Assembly (NCBI RefSeq): GCF_027111275.1
Contig: NZ_CP114286.1
Coordinates: 1,984,001-2,048,000 of the forward strand
DNA length: 64,000 nucleotides
Reading direction: 5' to 3'
DNA from: Flavobacterium luteolum
GTDB lineage: Bacteria > Bacteroidota > Bacteroidia > Flavobacteriales > Flavobacteriaceae
Position 1 is the stretch's first letter; each line of letters opens with the position of its first letter. The position numbers were made by a program, and so were the translations under genes. The notes beneath the pieces are model-generated. The model had not been told where the DNA came from. It did not search any database and worked only from the letters and a program-made list of their open reading frames with translations. Positions 9,399-17,094 of the stretch are shown one piece after another.

Positions 9399-9857
9399 CT
9401 ATTTCACTTTCTCCAACAGAATTTTAAACTCTTTTGAGCTTAAATAAATATTATATTGGAAAATGATTTCGTTTTTCTCATTCAAAACACATAAAGTCGG
9501 ATAGGCAATTTGATTATTGATAGTTCCAAGCTGCAATGCCAATTCATGTACTCCAACATTATTTCCTGAAGGTTTGTACTTAAAAATATGGTTGTTGAAT
9601 GTAATATCTCGCTTTTCCTCTGCATTGAAATCAATAAAATAGAAATCGGAGTTTAATTTTTCGATTATTTCCTGATCTTTAAAAGTTGTGGATTTCATTC
9701 TCTGGCAAAATTGACACCAATCGGTATGAATGAAAACAATGGTTTTTCGTTTTTGAATTTGCTGTAAGCTGCCTATTTCTTCAAAAGTGCTGCTTTTTAA
9801 TTGGCAGAACCCTGTTGAAGTTATTCCGAAGAGAATTAAGAGAAACAGCTTTTTCAT
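9399..9857 (-). CDS. Secreted thioredoxin-fold protein
   Basis: This 152-residue protein has a Sec signal peptide (MKKLFLLILFGITSTGFC) and a single thioredoxin-like domain with the active-site motif DWCQFCQRM near residues 46-54 and a cis-Pro region at QIAYPTLCVLN. It probably acts as a periplasmic thiol-disulfide oxidoreductase. It lies downstream of the TonB-dependent receptor on the same strand, separated by 177 bases of repeat DNA. A helper role for that receptor or for its metal cargo is possible, but this rests on position alone. The 287 bases upstream of 9399, towards the glycosyltransferase, show no gene. Confidence 0.82.
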   Translation of the reverse strand: MKKLFLLILFGITSTGFCQLKSSTFEEIGSLQQIQKRKTIVFIHTDWCQFCQRMKSTTFKDQEIIEKLNSDFYFIDFNAEEKRDITFNNHIFKYKPSGNNVGVHELALQLGTINNQIAYPTLCVLNEKNEIIFQYNIYLSSKEFKILLEKVK

Positions 9858-9872
9858 TTTTTTGTTTTGTTT

Positions 9873-10026
9873 GCCACAGATTAAAAGGATTAGAAAGGAT
9901 TTTTATTCGTTTGTCACCCAGAGCGATCCCGAGGCTTCGGGAGAAGGGCGCTCCAATTGGAACGGGGCTTCGACTTCGCTCAGCCTGACAAAAAGAATAA
10001 TCCTTTTAATCTGTGTAATCTGTGGC
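9873..10026. repeat. Composite inverted repeat with nested 'CTTCGCTCAGCCTGAC' element
   Basis: The outer arms GCCACAGATTAAAAGGATTA (9873-9892) and its near reverse complement (9996-10026) enclose a second inverted pair. That pair is TTTGTCACCCAGAGCGA (9910-9926) facing GGGCTTCGACTTCGCTCAGC (from 9965, element continuing to 9992). A small hairpin CCCGAGGCTTCGGG lies at 9928-9941. The inner element recurs at 17008-17084. Confidence 0.7.
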
Positions 10027-10034
10027 TTATAAAT

Positions 10035-12287
10035 TTACCTAAAAGTATATCGCAATCCCAAAAATCCGCGAATTGTTTGGTTCTGTCCATAAACATAAGT
10101 TGTGTCAAATGTCAAACCGTAGGGATTATCAGGCGTAACCAGAACTTTTCCTGTCGAATCGTATTGCACATTTTTGTCGAAAGGATCATTGGTTCTCGAA
10201 ATCAAAAATGGATTATTCTGTTTCGGAGTAAAATTCAACAGATTCTTAATTCCTCCATAAACTTCAAAATCCTTCCAACCTGAAAAGGTAAACTGAATAT
10301 TCTGAATACTATACCAAGGCGAATCTGGACTTCTTGGATCGGTTTCGCTCAACAAAGGCAATTTCATCGGACTATAAACATTTCCAGTATAATCCATCGA
10401 CAAGTTCCAAGGCTGAATTTTATACGAAATGCTCCAAGTTCCGGTGAAATTCTCCGTCAAATAAGGTCTTTCAGAAATCCCGTTCTCAACGTTTTTATTG
10501 TCTAAAACCGTGGCTCCGATAATAAACTTTAATCCCGATGGAAAATTAAGATCGATATTCGTACTGATTCCTTGACTTAATGCGTAACCATCAATATTGT
10601 CGTAAATGATTTTGTTGGGATCTGTTTCGTAATCAGAAATAATCTTATTGCTAAATCTCGTGTAAAAAGCAGTCGTTTCAATTCCCATAAACGTTCCATT
10701 GCCAAAATTGATTTTCTGAATATAATTTAAATTCACATTTATAGACTGTTCGGGTTTCAAATCGTTTCTAATAATAACATCTCTAGAACCCGTTAAAGCC
10801 GCGTGATCTTCGGTAAATAAATTGACGACACGAAACCCAGTTCCTGCATTTAATCTAAAAATGGTGTTTTCGTTTGGCTTAAATCTGTAAGCAAATCTTG
10901 GTGTGAAAATAGATCCGTGAATCGAATTGTAATCGTAACGCATTCCCAGCAAAACCTGACTTTTTGGAGAAAAGGTAATTTCGTCTTGAACAAAAATTCC
11001 TGGAAGCCAAGTGTTTTCGGCTTCTTTTGTTGCAGTTGTGTTATCGTCGTAGTATGTGTATCGGCTTGCAATTCCTGCTAATAAATCGTTTCGACCAATT
11101 TTTTTATCCCAAGTCAGTTGTAAAAATCCAATTTTCTGATTGGCGATATAAGATGTTGTTCCATAACGGCTGTCCTGATAATGCACATTTCCAGAGAACG
11201 AAAGCATCAGTTTTTCTTCAAACGGCAATTGATAACTTCCAATTAATTCGGCTCTTTTGGTGTAAATGCTTTCACCGTAAATTTCGTCACCACCTCGGTA
11301 TTTTTTCTCCCAACGAATATCTCCGCCCCAACGATCTTCATACATTCCACGTACAGCAATGGTAAAAAGGCGATTTTGATTTCGCTGAAAACTCCATTTA
11401 TTAAAAATCGAAATACGTTCAGAAAGCGTTACATCGGTAAAATTATCTTTATCTTTATCGATTACTTGATCATAGTTGAAGTAATTAACACCAATAAGCG
11501 AAATGGCCTTTTTTCCCACATTAAATTTCATTCCCAAATCTAGATTACTTTCAAAATAAGAAGTCGTAAAATAATCGGCTGAAAAAACGGGTGCGTTAGT
11601 CGGATTTTTAGTGATGATATTAATTAATCCTCCAACCGCTTCACTTCCATAAAGAGACGAGGCTGGACCTTTTACAATTTCGATTCGTTCCACCAAAGAA
11701 TTCGGAATTCCAGACAAGCCATAAACCGTAGAAAGACTGCTCACAATTGGCATTCCGTCAATCATCACCAAAGTATATGGACCTTCCAATCCGTTGATAT
11801 GAATGTCTCCTGTGTTGCAAACGCCACAATTTAACTGTGGACGAACGCCATTTATGTTTTGAAGCGCATCGTAAATACTTGGTGTTGGATTTTTCTTGAA
11901 GAATGTTGGTGAATACACCTCAACAGGAACGGCACTTTCTAATCGTTTTACAGGTTTTAACGTTCCTGAAACCACCACTTCGTTCAATTCATTTTGATCT
12001 TCTTCTAATTCAAAATCAAGATTCAGATTTTCATTTTCTACAATTGTAATTCTTTGGGTTATGGGTTTAAATCCTGTTGAGGTTACGTTTATTTTATAAG
12101 TTCCGTTTGGGATATTTTCTAATTTATAAAATCCGAAAGAATCAGCTTGTGTTCTAAAGTTTGTATTTAATAAACGAATGGTAATTTCCTGATCAATAGG
12201 AAGTATACTTTCTACTTTTCCAGTGATATTTTGAGAGAAAACACTTTTTGTTGCAATTATTAATATTGTCAAAAATAAATATTTCAT
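10035..12287 (-). CDS. TonB-dependent outer-membrane receptor
   Basis: A 750-residue TonB-dependent receptor that imports a scarce substrate across the outer membrane. After the signal peptide (MKYLFLTILIIATKSVFSQ) comes a carboxypeptidase-regulatory-like beta domain (NITGKVESILP to about residue 95), then the plug (NELNEVVVSGTLKPVKR; RIEIVKGPASSLYGSEAVGGLINIITK), then a 22-strand barrel ending in an aromatic residue. The plug carries an unusual pair of cysteines in NCGVCNTGDIHINGLEG. The ATG at 12287 is chosen over an in-frame TTG at 12311 because it directly starts the signal peptide. A candidate operator overlaps its probable -7 element. Metal or siderophore uptake is inferred from the neighbours. 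Confidence 0.9.
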   Translation of the reverse strand: MKYLFLTILIIATKSVFSQNITGKVESILPIDQEITIRLLNTNFRTQADSFGFYKLENIPNGTYKINVTSTGFKPITQRITIVENENLNLDFELEEDQNELNEVVVSGTLKPVKRLESAVPVEVYSPTFFKKNPTPSIYDALQNINGVRPQLNCGVCNTGDIHINGLEGPYTLVMIDGMPIVSSLSTVYGLSGIPNSLVERIEIVKGPASSLYGSEAVGGLINIITKNPTNAPVFSADYFTTSYFESNLDLGMKFNVGKKAISLIGVNYFNYDQVIDKDKDNFTDVTLSERISIFNKWSFQRNQNRLFTIAVRGMYEDRWGGDIRWEKKYRGGDEIYGESIYTKRAELIGSYQLPFEEKLMLSFSGNVHYQDSRYGTTSYIANQKIGFLQLTWDKKIGRNDLLAGIASRYTYYDDNTTATKEAENTWLPGIFVQDEITFSPKSQVLLGMRYDYNSIHGSIFTPRFAYRFKPNENTIFRLNAGTGFRVVNLFTEDHAALTGSRDVIIRNDLKPEQSINVNLNYIQKINFGNGTFMGIETTAFYTRFSNKIISDYETDPNKIIYDNIDGYALSQGISTNIDLNFPSGLKFIIGATVLDNKNVENGISERPYLTENFTGTWSISYKIQPWNLSMDYTGNVYSPMKLPLLSETDPRSPDSPWYSIQNIQFTFSGWKDFEVYGGIKNLLNFTPKQNNPFLISRTNDPFDKNVQYDSTGKVLVTPDNPYGLTFDTTYVYGQNQTIRGFLGLRYTFR

Positions 12288-12302
12288 TATTATAAAATTA
12301 AA

Positions 12303-12318
12303 TTTAGACAAAACTAAA
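12303..12318 (-). promoter_or_regulatory. Candidate metalloregulator operator overlapping the receptor promoter
   Basis: The plus strand reads TTTAGACAAAACTAAA: half-site TTTAGA, 4 bases, then ACTAAA (one mismatch to TCTAAA). On the minus strand the site contains TAGTTTTG (12309-12316), a match to the -7 element TAnnTTTG. The spacing equals that of the mntH box at 14237-14254. Confidence 0.45.
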
Positions 12319-12392
12319 AATTAAATTTGACAAATAATTATTCTTAAAACAAAAATTTTCAAACTGATTGAGTTCAATATGTTATGTTTTTT

Positions 12393-12460
12393 TAAACCAC
12401 ATAAGTTATATAAGATAATTTAAGTTTGTGCTGAAATGAACTTATATACTTATATGGTTG
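12393..12460. repeat. Inverted 'ATATAAGTT' word repeat, copy 1
   Basis: Left arm AACCACATAAGTTATATAAG (12393-12412) faces AACTTATATACTTATATGGT (12439-12458). The same words occur in the inverted repeat at 24750-24832 between hemA and hemC. No coding potential. Confidence 0.65.
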
Positions 12461-12473
12461 AACTACTCTTTAT

Positions 12474-13385
12474 CTATTGACTAAAATCATCGTCAATAAG
12501 CTCTTTATTAATGACCGCGCCAGCGAACGAACCCGTAGAAACCGCAATGGCCACAGATCGCATTTGTGTTGTACAATCTCCGCTGGCAAAAACTCCAGCA
12601 ATATTTGTTTTCTGCATCGCATCAACTTTTAATAAACCTTGTTCATTTATATCACAGCCTAAATCTTTTGGCAGCAAACAATGCTGTTCAAACGCTGGTC
12701 GCGAATAAATGGCTTTAACTTCAACTTTATTTCCATTCTTGAAAACGATATTCGAAACATATCCTTTACTATGTTCAAAAGAATCTATTTCTTCTTCAAA
12801 AATCTGAACACCATGATTTTTAAGAATTTGAGTTTGTTCTAAACTCAATTCCGATTTTCCGTTGGTACATAATCGTAAATCCTTAGTCCAGTTCGAAATC
12901 AATTTAGCAAATTCAAATCCCATTTCTCCATTGGCAATAATTGCTGTTTTTTCGTTTTTAACTTCATAACCATGACAATACGGACAATGTAAAACCGAAA
13001 TTCCCCAACAAGCCGCAAAACTCTCAATTTCAGGAATCAGGTCTTTAACTCCAGTTGCAAACAATACTTTTCTCGAAGTAAAAACAGCTCCCGATTCGGT
13101 TGTAATTTCAAAACCGCTTTCTGTCTTAACTGCTTTTACAGCAAGTCCGTTAAAAAATTGAACCGTTTTATAAATGTCTACTTGCAATTTGGCTTTCGCC
13201 GAAATAACTGCTGGCTTCTCACCATCTTGTGTAATAAAATTATGAGAATGCGGTGTTTGTCTGTTGCAAGGCAAACCGCTGTCGATAACCAAAACCTGAC
13301 GCAAGGAACGTCCTAGACTCATTGCGGCAGATAATCCGCTATAACTGCCACCAATAATAATCACTTCAAAATGCTTCTGTTCCAT
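12474..13385 (-). CDS. Thioredoxin-reductase-like NAD(P)/FAD oxidoreductase
   Basis: A 303-residue flavoprotein of the thioredoxin reductase superfamily. It has an N-terminal FAD-binding motif (EVIIIGGSYSGLSAAMSLGR), a redox-active CxxC in VLHCPYCHGYEV near residues 133-144, and the C-terminal FAD motif GVFASGDCT near 268-276. The second nucleotide site (TAIIANGEMGFEFAKL) departs from the usual GxGxxG, so the physiological electron donor is uncertain. It starts 10 bases after the MerC-like gene and shares its promoter. This class is often annotated as thioredoxin reductase-like. A link to metal or thiol stress is inferred from the MerC and Fur neighbours. Confidence 0.86.
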   Translation of the reverse strand: MEQKHFEVIIIGGSYSGLSAAMSLGRSLRQVLVIDSGLPCNRQTPHSHNFITQDGEKPAVISAKAKLQVDIYKTVQFFNGLAVKAVKTESGFEITTESGAVFTSRKVLFATGVKDLIPEIESFAACWGISVLHCPYCHGYEVKNEKTAIIANGEMGFEFAKLISNWTKDLRLCTNGKSELSLEQTQILKNHGVQIFEEEIDSFEHSKGYVSNIVFKNGNKVEVKAIYSRPAFEQHCLLPKDLGCDINEQGLLKVDAMQKTNIAGVFASGDCTTQMRSVAIAVSTGSFAGAVINKELIDDDFSQ

Positions 13386-13395
13386 ATTTCTCTCT

Positions 13396-13749
13396 TTAAT
13401 GATTTTGTTTTTTATGTAATTTATAATTGATTAAATGCCCGATAATCATTCCGATTCCACCAAAATAGATCAGATCAAGATGAATTTCTAAAAAGAGTTC
13501 TGCCAAAATACTAATCCAAATCAGCGCCATTGAAACAACCAAAATGGACGATACCAAAAGAGCTGATTTTTTTATAATTTTGAGAATTGCAAATAAACCT
13601 ATCGAAGCAAATAGTAAATCTATAATTGGGTTGTGACTCAAGCCTAAAGGGAGAATCGTTAAAAGAGGAAAAATCAAGCAATGCACCAGACAAATGGTTG
13701 CGCTCGAAATTCCTAAAATATCGTAAAAGGATGTGCTTATTTTCTTCAT
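13396..13749 (-). CDS. MerC-family membrane protein
   Basis: A 117-residue inner-membrane protein with about four hydrophobic helices. It matches the MerC family, first known as mercury transporters; chromosomal versions in Bacteroidota have no proven substrate. The N-terminal segment SSATICLVHCLIFPLLTILP contains the conserved Cys-x3-Cys type pair in helix 1, and the C-terminus is basic (HKKQNH). It is divergent from a Fur-family repressor and the shared gap holds two palindromes, one overlapping its -7 element (CAAATATA on the plus strand, 13782-13789). Regulation by zinc or another divalent metal is therefore inferred. Confidence 0.85.
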   Translation of the reverse strand: MKKISTSFYDILGISSATICLVHCLIFPLLTILPLGLSHNPIIDLLFASIGLFAILKIIKKSALLVSSILVVSMALIWISILAELFLEIHLDLIYFGGIGMIIGHLINYKLHKKQNH

Positions 13750-13768
13750 TATGTGTACTTTTGCTTAA

Positions 13769-13783
13769 TGCAATTTTGTTGCA
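13769..13783. promoter_or_regulatory. Candidate Fur/Zur-type operator 1
   Basis: TGCAA-N5-TTGCA, a perfect 15-base palindrome. It touches the probable minus-strand -7 element of the MerC-like gene at 13782-13789. Confidence 0.6.
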
Positions 13784-13804
13784 AATATATACAATTTTAT
13801 CAAT

Positions 13805-13819
13805 TGCAACATTGTTGCG
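13805..13819. promoter_or_regulatory. Candidate Fur/Zur-type operator 2
   Basis: TGCAA-N5-TTGCG, with the same half-sites and spacing as operator 1 and one mismatch. It lies 36 bases from the first copy and 24 bases before the Fur-family ATG, as expected for autoregulation. Confidence 0.6.
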
Positions 13820-13842
13820 TTTAAATTTTAATTTCGTAAAAA

Positions 13843-14235
13843 ATGAAGACTACACGTAATACCGCAGCAAAGACAGCTGTTTTAGAGGTGTTTGAGAAAT
13901 CTAAAACGGCTCTTTCACATACCGAAATTCAGAAACAATTAAATGATTTGTGCGATCGCGTTACCATTTACAGAATTTTGGACCGATTAATGAATGAAGA
14001 TATTATTCATAAAATTTCCAATTTAGACGGAACGGTAAAGTATGCCAAATGCAATCATTCACATCAGCGCGTACATATTCACAACCATGCGCACTTTAGC
14101 TGCGAGAATTGTCATGAGATTACTTGTCTTGAGAATGTAAAACCAAGCTATATTATGCCTCATAACTATAAAGTAAACGAGATTAATTTTACTTTATCGG
14201 GATTGTGTCCGAATTGTTTAAATTCTAACATTTAA
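13843..14235 (+). CDS. Fur-family metal-responsive repressor (Zur-like)
   Basis: A 130-residue Fur-family transcription factor. The winged helix occupies residues 1-75, with the recognition region DRVTIYRILDRLMNEDIIHK. The dimerisation part has HxHxHxHF (HIHNHAHFSC) and two CxxC pairs (CENC, CPNC), which form the structural zinc site of the family. It is short for a Fur but normal for the Zur/PerR-like members of Bacteroidota. It is divergent from the merC-trxR-like operon, and two TGCAA-N5-TTGCA-type palindromes lie in the gap. The metal it senses is not certain; zinc is the best guess from the operator shape and the cysteines. Confidence 0.86.
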   Translation: MKTTRNTAAKTAVLEVFEKSKTALSHTEIQKQLNDLCDRVTIYRILDRLMNEDIIHKISNLDGTVKYAKCNHSHQRVHIHNHAHFSCENCHEITCLENVKPSYIMPHNYKVNEINFTLSGLCPNCLNSNI

Positions 14236-14236
14236 C

Positions 14237-14254
14237 TTTTAGACTCGTCTAAAA
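14237..14254. promoter_or_regulatory. Candidate DtxR/MntR operator upstream of mntH
   Basis: TTTTAGACTCGTCTAAAA: two 8-base arms invert perfectly around a 2-base centre. The shape matches operators of DtxR-family manganese or iron regulators, and a gene for such a regulator lies directly after mntH. It starts 2 bases after the stop of the Fur-family gene. Confidence 0.65.
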
Positions 14255-14257
14255 ATA

Positions 14258-14290
14258 TTGTTTCGCGAATATAATTTTTCTCTATATTTG
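14258..14290 (+). promoter_or_regulatory. Probable mntH promoter
   Basis: TTG at 14258-14260 and TATATTTG at 14283-14290 (full match to TAnnTTTG), 22 bases apart. The ATG follows 19 bases later. The flanks form an imperfect inverted repeat (TTGTTTCGCGAATATA facing TATATTTGTGAAAACAA). Confidence 0.55.
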
Positions 14291-14309
14291 TGAAAACAAT
14301 ACTTTTACA

Positions 14310-16178
14310 ATGACCAAATCTTTAGAAGAAGTCCACGAATCGGTTTCTACAGAAAATAAAAAAAAGGGTTTTAGAAAAATTTTAGCCTTCTTAGGTCCCG
14401 CTTATCTTGTAAGTGTCGGCTATATGGATCCGGGAAACTGGGCGACTGATATTGCCGGCGGAAGCCAATTCGGATACACTTTAGTCTGGGTTTTATTAAT
14501 GAGTAACTTAATGGCTCTGCTATTGCAGAGTTTGAGCGCTCGCCTCGGAATTGTAACACAGCGTGACCTTGCGCAAGCCTCTCGAGAAACCTATTCCAAA
14601 TACATCAACTATATTTTATATTTTCTTGCTGAAATTGCAATTGCGGCTTGTGATCTTGCCGAAGTTCTCGGAATGGCAATCGGAATTAACCTTCTTTTCG
14701 GAATTCCGTTACTCGAAGCAGTTCTCATTACCGTTTTAGACACCTTTTTACTACTTTTCTTGATCAATAAAGGAATTCGCAAGATGGAAGCCTTTATTAT
14801 TGCTTTAGTTGCCATAATTGGCTTCTCTTTTATTTTTGAAATGATTTTTGCTGAGCCAGAAATGGGTAAAGTTTTAGCAGGACTTATTCCTTCGATTCCA
14901 AATTCAGCTGCTTTATATATTGCCATCGGAATTATTGGAGCAACTGTAATGCCTCACAATTTGTACTTGCATTCGTCTTTAGTTCAAACCAGAAAATTCG
15001 ATAGAACGCCAGCAGGAATCAAACAGGCTTTAAAATACAATTTAATCGATTCTACAATTGCCTTAAACCTAGCTTTCTTTGTAAATGCTGCTATTCTGAT
15101 TCTTGCAGCCGCGACTTTCCATAAAAACGGAATGTATGAAGTGGCCGAAATTCAAGACGCGCATCAATTTCTTGAACCGTTGTTAGGAACCAAATGGGCA
15201 CCAGTTTTATTTGCTGTTGCCTTGATCGCTGCTGGACAAAGTTCGACCGTAACAGGGACTCTTGCAGGACAAATTGTAATGGAAGGTTATCTGCATTTCA
15301 GAATTCAGCCTTGGGTTCGAAGAATCATAACTCGTTTAATTGCTATTATTCCTGCCGTAATCGTAATTTTAATTTATGGCGAAAGCGTAACAGGAAAACT
15401 TTTAATTCTAAGTCAGGTTATTTTAAGCTTACAGCTCGGATTTGCCATTATTCCCCTTATACACTTTGTGAGCGATAAATCAAAAATGAATGGTTTTCAT
15501 ATTTCCAGAACCACTCAGGTCGTTTCTTGGATTATTGCGACGATCATTGTTTCTCTGAATGCGAAATTGGTTTATGACGAAATCACTTCTTGGTTAGCAA
15601 GTTCAAATCATCCAATGGTACTTTGGTTTACGGTAGTTCCACTAGCTTTCGGATTCGCAGCTTTATTGCTGTATATCGTCTTCAAACCATTTATCGCCAA
15701 ATTCAAATCAAAAACAATAAATCATTCACCACACCATCTTAAATTGAAGTTTTCGCCAAGAAAAAGTCAGAGCATTCAAAACATCGCTATTTCTGTAGAT
15801 TTCTCACATGCTGACGAAGCTGCATTAAACAAAGCCTTCGAATTGGGTGGCATTGACACCGAATATACGCTCATTCACATTGTAGAAACCGTTGGTGCTT
15901 TAATGTATGGCGTTAATATTCACGATCATGAAACTACAATCGACGAAAAATTATTATTAAAATATAAAGAAATGCTTTCCGAAAAAGGGTTCAAAATTAA
16001 AACCGAACTCGGATTTGGAAAACCAAACAGCGTAATTCCGAAAATTATAAACGAAGGAAGTTTTGATATTCTCGTTATGGGAACCCACGGCCACACTGGA
16101 TTGAAAGATATTCTTTTCGGCACAACAGTAGATAAATTGAGACATAAAATTTCGATACCTTTGTTGATTGTTAAATAA
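14310..16178 (+). CDS. mntH: NRAMP divalent metal transporter with C-terminal universal stress (UspA) domain
   Basis: A 622-residue proton-coupled Mn2+/Fe2+ importer of the inner membrane. Residues 1-450 form the NRAMP transporter with about 11 helices. They carry both metal-binding signatures, MDPGNWATDIAGG near residue 39 and MPHNLYLHSS near 214, plus the family's glycine-rich GQSSTVTGTLAGQ. From about residue 485 a UspA-type domain follows (QNIAISVDFSHADEAALNKA), ending in the nucleotide-site motif VMGTHGHTGLKDILFGTTVDKL. Such fusions occur in Bacteroidota, while most MntH proteins stop near 410-450. A DtxR-type box precedes it and a DtxR-type regulator follows. Confidence 0.93.
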   Translation: MTKSLEEVHESVSTENKKKGFRKILAFLGPAYLVSVGYMDPGNWATDIAGGSQFGYTLVWVLLMSNLMALLLQSLSARLGIVTQRDLAQASRETYSKYINYILYFLAEIAIAACDLAEVLGMAIGINLLFGIPLLEAVLITVLDTFLLLFLINKGIRKMEAFIIALVAIIGFSFIFEMIFAEPEMGKVLAGLIPSIPNSAALYIAIGIIGATVMPHNLYLHSSLVQTRKFDRTPAGIKQALKYNLIDSTIALNLAFFVNAAILILAAATFHKNGMYEVAEIQDAHQFLEPLLGTKWAPVLFAVALIAAGQSSTVTGTLAGQIVMEGYLHFRIQPWVRRIITRLIAIIPAVIVILIYGESVTGKLLILSQVILSLQLGFAIIPLIHFVSDKSKMNGFHISRTTQVVSWIIATIIVSLNAKLVYDEITSWLASSNHPMVLWFTVVPLAFGFAALLLYIVFKPFIAKFKSKTINHSPHHLKLKFSPRKSQSIQNIAISVDFSHADEAALNKAFELGGIDTEYTLIHIVETVGALMYGVNIHDHETTIDEKLLLKYKEMLSEKGFKIKTELGFGKPNSVIPKIINEGSFDILVMGTHGHTGLKDILFGTTVDKLRHKISIPLLIVK

Positions 16179-16180
16179 AA

Positions 16181-16275
16181 GGTGCTGAGGTACTGAGTCG
16201 CTAAGGTTCTAAGGTTTCTCTCGAAAACTTCAAAACAAAACCTTAGGACCTCAGCCCCTTAGAACCTTAGAAGCT
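16181..16275. repeat. Facing arms of the 8-base AGGTnCTR repeat
   Basis: Left arm 16181-16217 (AGGTGCTG, AGGTACTG, AGTCGCTA, AGGTTCTA in a row) faces right arm 16238-16275 in reverse complement, about 20 bases apart. It fills the mntH-mntR gap and ends 8 bases before the regulator ATG. Confidence 0.75.
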
Positions 16276-16283
16276 TAAAAAAA

Positions 16284-16937
16284 ATGACCTTTTCAGAAGA
16301 AAACTACTTAAAATCGATCTATCACCTGACAGCCGCTTTGGAAACTGAAGTCAGCACCAATGCTATTGCAGAAATTATGGAAACGAAAGCTTCCTCTGTA
16401 ACCGATATGCTAAAAAAACTGGCAGAGAAAGATTTGGTTAATTATAAAAAATACCAAGGGGTTTCTTTAACCGAAAACGGAAAACTGGCTGCCAAAATGA
16501 TTGTTAGAAAACATCGTCTTTGGGAGGTTTTTTTGGTTGAAAAACTAAACTTTAGCTGGGATGAGGTTCACGATATTGCAGAACAGTTAGAGCACATTAA
16601 ATCGGAACAATTGATTAATCGTCTAGATGATTTTCTCGGCAATCCGACCGAAGATCCTCACGGCGATCCAATTCCAGATGCAAATGGGCGAATCATTAAA
16701 ATTGAGAAATACCTTTTATCTGAGCTTGAAGAGAATCAAGCAGGAGTTTGTGTTGGCGTAAAAGACACTTCTTCAGAGTTTTTGAAATATCTGGACAAAC
16801 AGGGAATCGCTTTGGGATCAAAAATTGAATTGCTTTCTAAAGAATCTTTCGATCTATCGGTAAAAATTAAAGTGAATGATAGAGAATTATCGATTTCTAA
16901 TAAAATTGCTTCTAATTTGTTTGTGAAGTTGGTTTAG
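16284..16937 (+). CDS. DtxR/MntR-family metal-dependent transcriptional regulator
   Basis: A 217-residue metalloregulator of the DtxR family. Residues 1-70 are the winged helix (SEENYLKSIYHLTA, SSVTDMLKKLAEKDLVNYKKYQGVSLTENG). Residues 70-140 are the metal-binding dimer domain (VRKHRLWEVFLVEKL, DEVHDIAEQLEHIKSEQLINRLDDFLG, PTEDPHGDPIP). The C-terminal 70 residues are an SH3/FeoA-like domain (GVCVGVKDTSSEFLKYL to the end). Met in VTDMLKK and the His/Glu residues are consistent with a Mn or Fe sensor. It follows mntH on the same strand, so it probably represses the mntH box at 14237. Confidence 0.9.
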   Translation: MTFSEENYLKSIYHLTAALETEVSTNAIAEIMETKASSVTDMLKKLAEKDLVNYKKYQGVSLTENGKLAAKMIVRKHRLWEVFLVEKLNFSWDEVHDIAEQLEHIKSEQLINRLDDFLGNPTEDPHGDPIPDANGRIIKIEKYLLSELEENQAGVCVGVKDTSSEFLKYLDKQGIALGSKIELLSKESFDLSVKIKVNDRELSISNKIASNLFVKLV

Positions 16938-17007
16938 TGTTTTATTACACAGAGATTCACAAAGAAGTTTCACATAGATACTCTAAGAGTTTTAATAAGA
17001 TATCTTT

Positions 17008-17084
17008 TGTTAGGCTGAGCGAATTCGAAGTTTCGTAAAGAGGATTCACCAAACTAGGGCTTCGACTTCGCTCAGCCTGACAAA
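17008..17084. repeat. Inverted 'CTTCGCTCAGCCTGACA' element, copy 2
   Basis: TTGTTAGGCTGAGCGAATTC (from 17008) faces GGGCTTCGACTTCGCTCAGC (17057 onward, element to 17084). The right half is identical to 9965-9992. Confidence 0.7.
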
Positions 17085-17094
17085 TTAGTTATTA

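Noticed and set aside
12288..12311. In-frame TTG start for the TonB receptor
   Set aside because: It would place eight residues before a clear signal peptide and overlaps the probable -7 element and operator.
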